64,000 nt of DNA, from NCBI GenBank assembly GCA_012031265.1, contig JAAUTY010000016.1, forward strand, positions 1-64,000. Reading direction: 5' to 3'. The notes under the pieces are model-generated. The model saw only the letters and a program-made list of their open reading frames with translations. It did no database searches and had not been told where the DNA came from. This document shows, piece after piece, positions 26,389 to 34,796 of this stretch (its first letter is position 1; each line of letters begins with the position of its first letter). Position numbers and translations under genes: made by a program. This DNA is from Spirulinaceae cyanobacterium SM2_1_0 (GTDB lineage: Bacteria; Cyanobacteriota; Cyanobacteriia; Cyanobacteriales; Spirulinaceae).

Positions 26389-27648
26389 CGGCGGAGTGCG
26401 ATCGCCCACTGACATTGTTGATGAGGGTCGGCACAATCCGTTTGCTGGCTAACTTCGCCCCAAAGAGGTTGCGTGCCACCGGCCCCAATTGCAACGCAGC
26501 CGCTCCTCCCATAATGAACAGGTTGCATCCTGCCCAGCGCAGTTGGGAATCCAGAACAGGCAAGCCCTGTATGAGCGACAGGCGATGGGTCGCATGGATA
26601 GCCGACAACAGCGGCCAGTGGTTCACATCCAGCGTGCTGCCGGTTGCCAACCAAATGCGGTCAATCGCTTGTTGGGCGATGCAATCATGAGTGCTCGGTT
26701 GGTTGCAGATCACTTTCCAGGCATCCCCCTGCCACTCTGCTGACTGCACTTCGCACTGTTCATAAAAAGACAGCTTGCCTTCTCGTTCCAGGCGTCGAAG
26801 TTTGGTGAAAATGGCGGGGGTGAGGGAGCCACCATTGCGCGCCGATTGAATCATTTGCCAGCGGGTTTCCCAATTGGGTTCGGCGTCGAAACCCTTGAGG
26901 TATTTGGGACCAAGCCATCCGGGTTCGGTATCAAACAGCTTTTCGTAGAAGGTGCGCCGCGCCATCATGCTCACGTTTGCACCACGGCGATCGCCCCCAA
27001 TGCCAGATGCCCGCTGGTCAGTCCACTACCGACAATCAACACCCGCTCTCCCGCAAGCTGTAGTCCTCGCAGATCAATCTGGTGGGAATGGAGTAGGCGA
27101 TCGCTCGGATAAGTAAGCGGCAGAGTGCGTGCCCATTCGGGAAGATTGGGCGTGCCACCCGCGATCGCCAGTACCACCTGTTTAGCAACCAACCATTGAC
27201 CATCCGCCAGTTCCAGCCGCAGCTGTTGTGGCTTTCTTTTTGAGGAAAACACTTCCAGCTGCTGCACCCGGCCCGAAATCACCCGCTCCTGGAGTCCCCA
27301 GCGTCGAATGACATCCTGGCAAAACTCCCGAAACAACTGGGTTCCAGGCAAATCATAGGGCGGGAATAACTCATCCGGTTGCTCCTCTGCAAAGGCGCGC
27401 AGCGCATGGGGGTTGGGATCCGGGTGATGCACCGCTGGAGAACGCAGGTGGGGAATCTCTAAGGCCGCAAACTGATGGTTCCACTGGTGCAGCCAATCCC
27501 CAGCCGGATCGATGACGACAAAGCGGCTCCGCATGGACTGCTTCTTTTTCAGCAGGTGCGTGACCAGCGTGAGTGCCTGTGGCCCAGCCCCCACAATGGC
27601 AATATCGACGTTGGTTCCATTCAGGGTCGTCATTTTTAGATCACGCAT
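26384..27648 (-). CDS. FAD/NAD(P)-binding oxidoreductase, split by a frameshift
   Basis: Two adjoining frames make one protein of about 420 aa. The first part (start ATG 27648) has the Rossmann motif VDIAIVGAGPQALTLV, an FAD segment PHLRSPAVHHPDPNP and the second Rossmann motif VLIVGSGLTSGHLALGAIA, where the frame ends at 26971. The second part (from 26974) resumes with MMARRTFYEKLFDTEPGWLG and ends with the FAD-binding GCNLFIMGGAAALQLGPVARNLFGA. One additional C at 26982-26983 (plus strand) restores IAVGANVSMMARR. A 4-bp GTGA overlap would also allow two coupled polypeptides. Family: lysine/ornithine monooxygenase-like flavoproteins. It diverges from the CobW-like gene across a Fur/Zur-type box. 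Confidence 0.8.
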
Positions 27649-27682
27649 CACTTCCCAGAGTCGCTCAATCTACTTATAATTT

Positions 27683-27701
27683 GATAATGATTCTCATTCT
27701 A
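27683..27701. promoter_or_regulatory. Fur/Zur-type operator in a divergent promoter
   Basis: GATAATGATTCTCATTCTA matches the 19-bp Fur-family consensus at about 15 positions and contains the inverted repeat AATGA-TTC-TCATT. It is centred between the FAD oxidoreductase and CobW-like genes and abuts a TATAGT (-10 candidate). With a CobW-family protein downstream, Zur (zinc) is the likelier regulator; Fur cannot be excluded. Confidence 0.7.
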
Positions 27702-27718
27702 TAGTCCATGTTCTTATT

Positions 27719-28522
27719 TTGAAGCAGACTTTGACAAATTCAATCGCCTTGATTGCGGTGGCTGGGCCGCCCGGCAGTGGCAAAACCACCTGGATCACTC
27801 AGTTTCTCCGCGACCCGCAGCGTCCTCTTTTTTATTGCTGTCCAGGGATGGGGTCGGGTTCAGTGGATCAAGCGCAGATTGCGTATCGCTTTCCCGGGGT
27901 GCATTTGCTCCCTGAACATCAAACTCCGCAGATATTCGCTGACTTGCCCGCTCAGGCGCTGGTTTATCTGGAGCTGGGCTTTCATCTAGATTTGACCTCG
28001 CCGTCACTGGCGTCGTTGCCCTGCCAGCGAGTCGCCGTGCTCCCTGCCGGCCTGAAGGAATCAGACTGGCATGACTGGGCCGACGAGGTAATTCCGGGCA
28101 ATGACCTCACGGTACCGGCTCCCAATAATCTGCCAGAGTTGTGGCGATCGCCTTTGACAGGACAGGTCTTTGACGCACCGAGCCTGGATGAGCTGTTGAT
28201 TGAACTCACGGGCGGCGCTTACGGTCAGGTGCAGCGCGTCAAAGGAATTTTTGAACTGCCGGATGGTCGCGCCTTTCTCGTTGATTTTGCCGAAGGCTTA
28301 CCCGGCATCGCATACACCGAATTGAACATCCCCCGTTGGCTGGAGGGTCGCCCGGATCGCTTCAGTGGCATTGAGGTCGTGGGCTGGAACCTGGAACGGG
28401 CAACCATTGCCCAAACCTTGCTGGCGGGGTGTTTGTCTGAGGGCGCGATCGCCCACCATCAGGAACAGTACAAATCCCTAATCTCAAGTGAAACCGATCA
28501 AGCGGAGACAATCTTGGCATGA
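27719..28522 (+). CDS. CobW/COG0523-family protein
   Basis: 267 aa, much shorter than the usual 320-400. TTG at 27719 is the first available start. Walker A is [12 protein letters not shown]-terminal CobW_C-like domain is seen (YGQVQRVKGIFELPDGRAFLVDF...GIEVVGWNLERATIAQTLLAG). The canonical CXCC metal motif is absent; the nearest is YCCPG early on. The NKXD motif is not evident (LPAGLKESD in its place), so GTP specificity is doubtful. COG0523 members are metallochaperones, several under Zur control. Followed with a 4-bp overlap by a metallophosphoesterase-like gene. Confidence 0.8.
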   Translation: MKQTLTNSIALIAVAGPPGSGKTTWITQFLRDPQRPLFYCCPGMGSGSVDQAQIAYRFPGVHLLPEHQTPQIFADLPAQALVYLELGFHLDLTSPSLASLPCQRVAVLPAGLKESDWHDWADEVIPGNDLTVPAPNNLPELWRSPLTGQVFDAPSLDELLIELTGGAYGQVQRVKGIFELPDGRAFLVDFAEGLPGIAYTELNIPRWLEGRPDRFSGIEVVGWNLERATIAQTLLAGCLSEGAIAHHQEQYKSLISSETDQAETILA

Positions 28523-29331
28523 AACTCGCCGTTATTTCCTGCATTCACGGCAACTATGAAGCCCTCAATACGGTGTTAGCGGATATCGATGCTCAGCAAG
28601 CAGAGCAAATCTATTGCCTGGGCGATCTAGTCGGTTATGGCCCCCATCCTAATGCCGTCGTCGAACTGATTCGTTCCCTCGATATTCCCACCTGTCAGGG
28701 CTGTTGGGATGAAGATATTGTCGAGGGTTTGAATGCGTGCGAATGCAGTTACCCGTCGCAACTGGCTGAGAAACGTGGCCACATTGCCCACGAGTGGACA
28801 AACAACGTGATTCACCCCGAAGTGCGGGAGTATCTGGCCACGTTGCCCATGACCTTGCGACTGGACAATTTGTGTTTTGTTCATGGCAGTCCGCATAGTC
28901 AGCACGAGTATCTGTTGCCCAGCATGGATGGCTTTACCGCACTGGAACGAGTCTTATCGGCTAATGCCGAGGTTCTATTCTGTGGTCATACCCATGTGCC
29001 CTATGTGCGAAACCTAGAAGATGGCAACCTAGGCATCCGGGTGCAACAACCGGGTCAAGATGAATCGATCGCTCAAGTTCAGATTCCGCTGAAGCGAATT
29101 ATTAATGCCGGGTCAGTGGGAGAACCTCGGCACGGTCGCCCCAATGCAACCTATGTTCTCTACGATACTGATACAGCCCAAGTGAGCCTGAGAGAAGTGC
29201 CCTACAACTACCAAAAAACTTGCGCCGACATCATTGCCAAGGGATTACCGCCGATCTTTGCCTGGCGATTGGCGCGGGGCATGGAGTTTGCGGAACGAGC
29301 CGATGACCCGAGTCATGTGTGTCAACGGTGA
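28519..29331 (+). CDS. metallophosphoesterase-fold protein with Cys substitutions
   Basis: 270 aa. The calcineurin-like fold is clear: VISCIHGNYEALNTVLADID, YCLGDLVGYGPHPNAVVELI, LCFVHGSPHSQ and LFCGHTHVPYV. Two canonical metal ligands differ. The D of S-D-I-H-G-N is Cys, and GNHD is replaced by GCWDEDI, followed by LNACECSYP. The result is a Cys-rich active-site region. Overlaps the CobW-like gene by 4 bp, so it belongs to the same putatively metal-regulated operon. Possibly a zinc-dependent variant or a metal sensor. Confidence 0.85.
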   Translation: MKLAVISCIHGNYEALNTVLADIDAQQAEQIYCLGDLVGYGPHPNAVVELIRSLDIPTCQGCWDEDIVEGLNACECSYPSQLAEKRGHIAHEWTNNVIHPEVREYLATLPMTLRLDNLCFVHGSPHSQHEYLLPSMDGFTALERVLSANAEVLFCGHTHVPYVRNLEDGNLGIRVQQPGQDESIAQVQIPLKRIINAGSVGEPRHGRPNATYVLYDTDTAQVSLREVPYNYQKTCADIIAKGLPPIFAWRLARGMEFAERADDPSHVCQR

Positions 29332-29349
29332 GAGGATATTAGAAGATCG

Positions 29350-30111
29350 ATGCAGTCGCAATGGGCAATTTTGAGTGGCATTGAGGGCAATTTAGCGGCC
29401 TATGAGGCGGTGTTGCAGGATATTCGACGGCAGCGCCACCCGGTTACCGAGCTATATGTCGTGGGAGATGTGGTCGGGCTGAAGGGGGATAATGAGGCGG
29501 TGATCCGGCGACTGCGATCGCACAGCAGCTCCTCTGGAGCATCGCCCCATCCTGGAGAATTCGTACCCCAGGTTTGTGTCGGTTGGTGGGAAGAGCAATG
29601 CTTTAGCCTGCATGGTTTCAGTGGTGTACTCAATGCGCCCGAACTGATGGCCCAATTTGGGAGCGATGGCGTGAAGCACCTGTGGGAATCGGTCTCGCGG
29701 GAGTCGGTGGAGTGGTTGCGATCGCGTCACTTCGGCTTTCATGAGCTGGATTGCTTACTCATCCACGGCAGCACCGTCAGCTATGCCGATGAACTGACCC
29801 CAAAGACGCCTGCAATCCAGTTGTGCGATCGCCTTATCCGCGCCGATGCCAATACTCTCTTTTGTGGGCGATCGGGCTTGATTTTTGAGTGCTGGGTTGA
29901 ACCAAGTATGCTGCGGTCTACGGTCACGACGCTAGATGGTGTGCAAGACCTCATTGAGCAAGGAAAAACGCCCCGTCGCGTCGTCGGTGTTGGCTCAGTC
30001 GGGCGCACCCCTGGCCAGGCAACCTACACGCTCTACAACCCCGCCAACAATCAAGTCACTTTTAACGCTGTTTCCTACAACTCAGTCAAAGGTTTTGGCA
30101 CTGTATCATAA
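29350..30111 (+). CDS. degenerate metallophosphoesterase paralogue
   Basis: 253 aa, clearly homologous to the preceding protein in architecture: ILSGIEGNLAAYEAVLQDIR, YVVGDVVGLKGDNEAVIRRL, LLIHGSTVSYAD, VVGVGSVGRTPGQATYTLYNP. Nearly all metal ligands are gone. D-X-H became GIE, GNHD became GWWEEQ, and GHTH became GRSG; only GDVVG and the HG of LLIHGS persist. It should be catalytically dead, perhaps a partner subunit of its neighbour, from which it is separated by 18 bp. Confidence 0.75.
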   Translation: MQSQWAILSGIEGNLAAYEAVLQDIRRQRHPVTELYVVGDVVGLKGDNEAVIRRLRSHSSSSGASPHPGEFVPQVCVGWWEEQCFSLHGFSGVLNAPELMAQFGSDGVKHLWESVSRESVEWLRSRHFGFHELDCLLIHGSTVSYADELTPKTPAIQLCDRLIRADANTLFCGRSGLIFECWVEPSMLRSTVTTLDGVQDLIEQGKTPRRVVGVGSVGRTPGQATYTLYNPANNQVTFNAVSYNSVKGFGTVS

Positions 30112-30305
30112 CGCCCCGCACAGGCACTGAGCTACTAATGGGTGATAGGAGTTGTAAGCCTTGTGAGATAAAGGGTGCTGACGATCACTCTGAAAATACC
30201 TCAAAACCCCTGGTGTATCAGGGATTCAGCACGTTTATCACCTTTTAAGAGTCCAGTGCCCTGCATCAGCGACGTCGCTTTGCTACATCCGGCTGCCAGC
30301 GGATG

Positions 30306-30688
30306 TTATGCCTTTGTTGTGATGATTTCATGGCCGTATGAGTTATCGATTGAACACAGCCAATTTCCATTTGAGTCTTTTGTAAATACATAAGTAGCTT
30401 TGCGTTCTGTTTCCGGTAAGTCGGGGGCAGAAATTAGCGTATTTGCTAAAACCAAGGCGATATTTCCAGATTCAGGTATTTCCATCCCATTTTGTTTTAC
30501 TTACAATCCGTTCTTGAAATAAACTGCGATTTTTTCAAACGCTTCTCGTATCGCCTCTTTTCCCTGTGCAATTTTCCCTAGTTCCGCCACTAAAATTGCA
30601 TCATCACTATAAATGTTTAGAAGAGTGTCAAAATTCTCAGCAACAATAGCTTTATCAGCTCTTTCTATCTCGATTTCTTTAGCTAGTC
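30306..30688 (-). pseudogene. NTF2/SnoaL-like (DUF4440-type) protein remnant
   Basis: Reading leftward from about 30688: AKEIEIERADKAIVAENFDT, LLNIYSDDAILVAELGKIAQ, GKEAIREAFEKIAVYFKNGL, an in-frame TAA, then VKQNGMEIPESGNIALVLAN...ATYVFTKDSNGNWLCSIDNS. This is the cystatin-like NTF2 fold with its start missing and a stop in the middle. Markedly AT-richer than the surroundings, so probably acquired and decaying. Confidence 0.75.
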
Positions 30689-30694
30689 AAGGAG

Positions 30695-30840
30695 TTACAC
30701 AGGAGTAAAAAGAGCGGATAATCGTCGCAACAAACTGAGATTACGAGCGCCATGACCACACCGCACCCGCGAGCGGTCTTCCTTATAAACCACATCCAAA
30801 CACCCGTACAGAGAATTCTCAATTGATGTGATGCAGCCTA
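30695..30840 (-). pseudogene. ISAs1-family transposase C-terminal fragment
   Basis: Leftward reading gives ITSIENSLYGCLDVVYKEDR, SRVRCGHGARNLSLLRRLSA and a stop at 30695. This is the C-terminal helix-rich end of ISAs1 transposases (compare WHLDVTFGEDASRVRTGHAAEN). No other part of the element is recognisable here. Confidence 0.7.
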
Positions 30841-31222
30841 CAACGGACTGACGCCTTCATTTGTATAATTTGTAGTCTAACTGGTTGGGTGTCAGGTGCT
30901 CGGCTCGGGTGGAGGCGCAATGATACAGACTATGATCGGCGCTCCCCATTGATTCTCTCGTGATGCGCCACTCGGTTGTTCGGGCTGGCTGGTTCAGAGC
31001 GAGTTTGTCACCAGATTTGTACGGTGTAGCGTACCTACAGCCTCTGAGTGATCGCCGCCAAACTGGGCAGCGATTCAGAGTTTGACTCACGGCATCATGG
31101 GGCTAGACTTAACATATTTCATCACCTGGCAGTAGTTGGCTGACGGGTGCAGTCTGAGCGGATCATGGCGAGATTTTGACTGTGATCGCCGTCCGCGCTT
31201 TCCCCTCGCTCCGCTCGAAAAC
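30841..31222. other. non-coding or decayed stretch
   Basis: About 380 bp between the transposase fragment and the Cache kinase. A 77-codon leftward frame (30857-31090) shows no family character and high Arg/Ser content. I see no RNA gene. It probably belongs to the decayed zone that starts at 30.1 kb. Confidence 0.4.
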
Positions 31223-33045
31223 ATGAATACCGAAAGCAAAAGCCTTATTGTTGCGGAGTCCTCGCGCTTCGTAACTCAGGCGAGCAATGCAATTGTCTTG
31301 CGGCTCAGTGCGCGTGTCCGCGAGATCGAAGCCCTCGCCCGTACCCTGAGTAGTACCGTCGCGGCGCTGCCCAGAACTGATGAGCTGCTGCGGCGTCTCG
31401 TCCCGAGTCTGATCGGTTTTCAAGGTGATCGGGCGATCGCTGGTGGCGGCATTTGGCCAGAACCCTATGCCTTCGATCCCCAACGCGAGCGGTACAGCTT
31501 ATTTTGGGATCGTGCTGATCGCGGCGAGCTGACCTTTGTTGACAGCTATAATCAATCGTCTGGTGGCTATCACGGTGAGCCGTGGTATGTCGTCGCTCGC
31601 CATCTCCAGCCGGATCAATGTTGCTGGAGTGCGTCCTACATGGACTCCCATTCCTACCGGCCGATGGTGACCTGTACCGCTCCACTTTGGGACAACGAGC
31701 AGTTTCTTGGTGCGGTCACCATTGATCTCCGCCTTGACCAGTTGAACGCGACGATCGCCAGTTGGCAGCAGACCACGGGTGGCTACATTTTCACGGTTGA
31801 TCGCAGTAATCGCTTCATTACCTTTCCGGAACCGGCCCGCGTGACCCGGCATGGACACGATGCCAGCGGTCGGCAAACCAGCGAGTTGATCCAGGCGCTG
31901 GAGCTGGGCGAAGCGGAGCCAGCCTTTTTACCGATTGCTACTGCCTTGGAAGCGGTGAATCAAAAATTGATCGCGGCGGCGGCGAGTGAGGAGATTGAGG
32001 CGATCGCCACCGCGATAGAAAAGACAGTCCCACTATTGACGCGACCGAAGCCAAATTGATGGCGGCGGCGATCGCCAATGTCCTACCTGTCGCTGAAAAC
32101 CAGGTCTGGCTCTACAACAAACTGGAAATCGAAACCGATTTGCTCCTCGGCGAAGCTGCAACCGTTTTTGTGCTCAATGTCCCTTCAGCCTACTGGAAAG
32201 TCGTCGTCGTCAAGCCTTTCTCCGAAGCAGCCATGGCTACTTACAGCCTCGTGCAGGCCGAGAAAATGGCGAGCCTCAGTCGCCTCGTCGGTGGCATGGC
32301 CCACGAAATCAACAATCCGATTGGCTTCATTTACGGCAACCTCAACTTCGCTCGTGACTATAGTGAACGGCTACTGCACTTAGTCAAGCTCTACCAGCAG
32401 CACTACCCCGAACCGGTTGCCCCGATTCGCGACTGTCTCGCTGACATGGAACTAGACTTCATTGCCGACGACCTCCGGGATGTCTTCCAATCCATGCAGG
32501 ATGGCGCTGACCGCGTGCGCCAAATCGTGCAAGCACTGCGGAGTTTTGCCCGCATGGATGAGTCCGAATCCAAGGCAGTTAATCTGCATGACGATTTAGA
32601 AAGTGCCTTACTGCTGCTGTCTGACCCCTTGCAAAATCACGGTCATCCGATTGGTGTGCAGCGTCAGTACGGCGACCTGCCCCCGGTTGAATGCTACGCC
32701 AGCTTGCTGAACCAGGTGTGGATGAATATTTTGTGGAATGCGATCGAGGCATTCAGTGATTGCAATCACCTACAACCGACAATCTGGCTGCGGACGTGGC
32801 AACCCAGCCGTGAGCAGGTGGCGATCGCCATTCGTGACAATGGGGCTGGGATGAGCGAATCAGTGCGATCGCAGATCTTCAACCCCTTCTTTTCCACCAA
32901 GGCCGTGGGCAAAGGCACGGGCTTGGGCTTGGCGATCAGCCACCAAATCGTCGTTGCCAAGCACAACGGTGAGCTAACCTGCAACTCGACTCCCGGGGTC
33001 GGCAGTGAGTTTCGCATCGTGATTCCGGTACGACTCACGACCTAG
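31223..33045 (+). CDS. Cache-domain sensor histidine kinase, frameshifted
   Basis: About 607 aa when joined. From ATG 31223: a Cache sensor domain (RVREIEALARTLSSTVAALP, GGIWPEPYAFDP...YHGEPWYVVARHL, APLWDNEQFLGAVTIDLRLDQL), a helical linker, HisKA with GGMAHEINNPIGFIYGNL and HATPase_c with NILWNAIEAF, RDNGAGM and GTGLGLAISHQIV. The frame breaks at CCC 32029-32031; one more C gives KTVPTIDATEAKLMAA and rejoins the second frame. No TM helix precedes the Cache domain, which is unusual. The TAG stop (33043-33045) is contributed by the left end of a 111-bp element. Confidence 0.85.
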
Positions 33046-33152
33046 TACCGCTACGCGGAATTTTGAGTTCTGAGTTTTGAGTGATGAGTGCAGACAATAC
33101 AGGCATCCTACGGATCCTGAATGGGGATCTCATTTCCGCCGCCTTGTACTAG
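33042..33152 (+). repeat. 111-bp CTAG element, copy A
   Basis: Begins CTAGTACCGCTACGCGG and ends CCGCCTTGTACTAG. It occupies the whole gap between the histidine kinase (its first TAG is the stop codon) and dnaE-C. See the findings for the family. Confidence 0.9.
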
Positions 33153-33167
33153 GCCCGCCAGCCCCCA

Positions 33168-34520
33168 TCAGCTCCGCGCCGGAGCGGCGAGGCGGGGCAT
33201 GGTCGCGACGTAATCCGCCCGGGCGAGAGCAGCGATCGCCGCCTCCGGATCACTCACCCAGTACTGGCTGTCGAGGCGCACAAACCGGCGCTGCGGGCCA
33301 GATTCAATCGCCGCCAGCACCGGCACCCGCGTCTGACTCGGTTTCCCAGCCTGCTGCGACAGCAGTGTTTGCAGGGTTTGCTGGGCGTCGCGGTCGGCGG
33401 CCTGTTCGGGGGTAAGGCGCACTACTACCAGCCGGGGCGACTCGACCGGCTCGACATCTTCCACGATCAATTGCGATTTATCGTCGTCGCGCACCTCGAC
33501 CTTGCCCCAGACCACTAGGCGCGTATCGACTTGCAACAGTTCCGCGATGCGCTCGTAGACCTTGGGAAAAACCACACCCTCGACCTGTCCCGACAGATCC
33601 TCCAGTTGCAGAAAGGCCATCGGGTCGCCCTTCTTGGTCGTGATCTGCTTGAGGCCGATCAGCATGGCGATCGCGCTGATCAGTTGCCGCTTCGGGGCAT
33701 TCGCCAGCTCGCTCGTAGGAATCGGTTGCAACACCTTCGCTGCCGCGAGATTATCCAGCGGATGCTCCGAGATGTAGAAGCCGAGCAATTCCTTCTCACG
33801 ATTTAATTTCTCCTGGGCAGACAGATCGGGCACATCGGGCAGACTTGGAGCTGCATCAAAACGAGCCGTCGCCGTCGCCGCCTCATCCCCCTCGGTCTGG
33901 TCAAACAGATTCATTTGCCCCTGCTCACGTTCCTTGGCGCGACTCTGTGCCCAGGCCAGGGTGACTTCCAGCGCTTGCAGCAGTTGGTTGCGGTTCGGGT
34001 GCAGGCGATCAAAGCAGCCACACTCGATCAAGGTCTCGAGAGCACGGCGATTGACATGGCGTAGATCGACGCAGGTGCAGAAGTCGGCGAAGCTCTCGAA
34101 GTGCCCCCCTGCTTCCGCCCGCGCCCGGAGAATCGTGTCAATCGCGCCTTGACCGACATTTGGCACGGCCGAGAGACCGAAGAGAATGCGATCGCCCGAC
34201 GGGGTGAAATCGACATCGGAGCGATTGATGTCAGGGGGTTCAACTTCAATGCCCATCTTCTGACAGGTAGCAATGTAGTTACGCACCTTGTCCTTGCTAC
34301 CGCTGCAATCGGTGAGCAGCGCCGCCATGTACTCCACCGGATAATTCGCCTTGAGATACGCCGTCTGGTAAGTCACGTAGGCGTAGGCGGTGGAGTGCGA
34401 TTTATTGAAGCAATTGGACGCGACCAGGCCGGAGGCGAGGAGGAAGTTGTGATCGCGGGCGACACCAATGTCGTAGACCGGCTGGCGGCCGAGGCAACGG
34501 CGGCTGACAATTTTGACCAT
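33168..34520 (-). CDS. dnaE: DNA polymerase III alpha subunit, C-terminal half with split-intein C-fragment
   Basis: 450 aa. Residues 1-36 (MVKIVSRRCLGRQPVYDIGV...DHNFLLASGLVASN) are the Int-C of the cyanobacterial DnaE split intein: block F with DHNFLL, then the terminal Asn36. Cys37 begins the C-extein (CFNKSHSTAYAYVTYQTAYL). The N-terminal polypeptide with Int-N is encoded elsewhere; both must associate and trans-splice to give functional DnaE. The extein covers part of the fingers/helix-hairpin-helix region (LRHVNRRALETLIECGCFD) and the OB fold (ISAIAMLIGLKQITTKKGDPMA). Serine/His penultimate residues differ slightly from Npu/Ssp (GLVASN here). Confidence 0.97.
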   Translation of the reverse strand: MVKIVSRRCLGRQPVYDIGVARDHNFLLASGLVASNCFNKSHSTAYAYVTYQTAYLKANYPVEYMAALLTDCSGSKDKVRNYIATCQKMGIEVEPPDINRSDVDFTPSGDRILFGLSAVPNVGQGAIDTILRARAEAGGHFESFADFCTCVDLRHVNRRALETLIECGCFDRLHPNRNQLLQALEVTLAWAQSRAKEREQGQMNLFDQTEGDEAATATARFDAAPSLPDVPDLSAQEKLNREKELLGFYISEHPLDNLAAAKVLQPIPTSELANAPKRQLISAIAMLIGLKQITTKKGDPMAFLQLEDLSGQVEGVVFPKVYERIAELLQVDTRLVVWGKVEVRDDDKSQLIVEDVEPVESPRLVVVRLTPEQAADRDAQQTLQTLLSQQAGKPSQTRVPVLAAIESGPQRRFVRLDSQYWVSDPEAAIAALARADYVATMPRLAAPARS

Positions 34521-34796
34521 GGGGGGAAGCTGATACGCAAGTCTCTCGACTCACTATAACAAGTTGGCTCAGCAGCAATCCGGCGTCGATAAAATCAGGT
34601 CAGGTAAACACATCATTCACAAAATGTACGCCTCAGGCATGGGGGTTGATGAGGCTCGAGCGAGTGCTCAGAATTTGGTGTCAGTTCATTCTTGCCATGG
34701 GGCGCAGCTTCCTGGTTTCTGGGATTATTTAGACCGCTGACACACACTTCTGCTCAGTCTCACTGGGTATGACTTCTGCGTCGGAGTATTAGCGGG
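34521..34796. other. intergenic region upstream of dnaE-C
   Basis: About 276 bp with no gene seen. It should hold the dnaE-C promoter (leftward) and the end of the Cache sensor gene. No Shine-Dalgarno is evident before dnaE-C (AGCTTCCCCCC precedes ATG). Confidence 0.4.
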
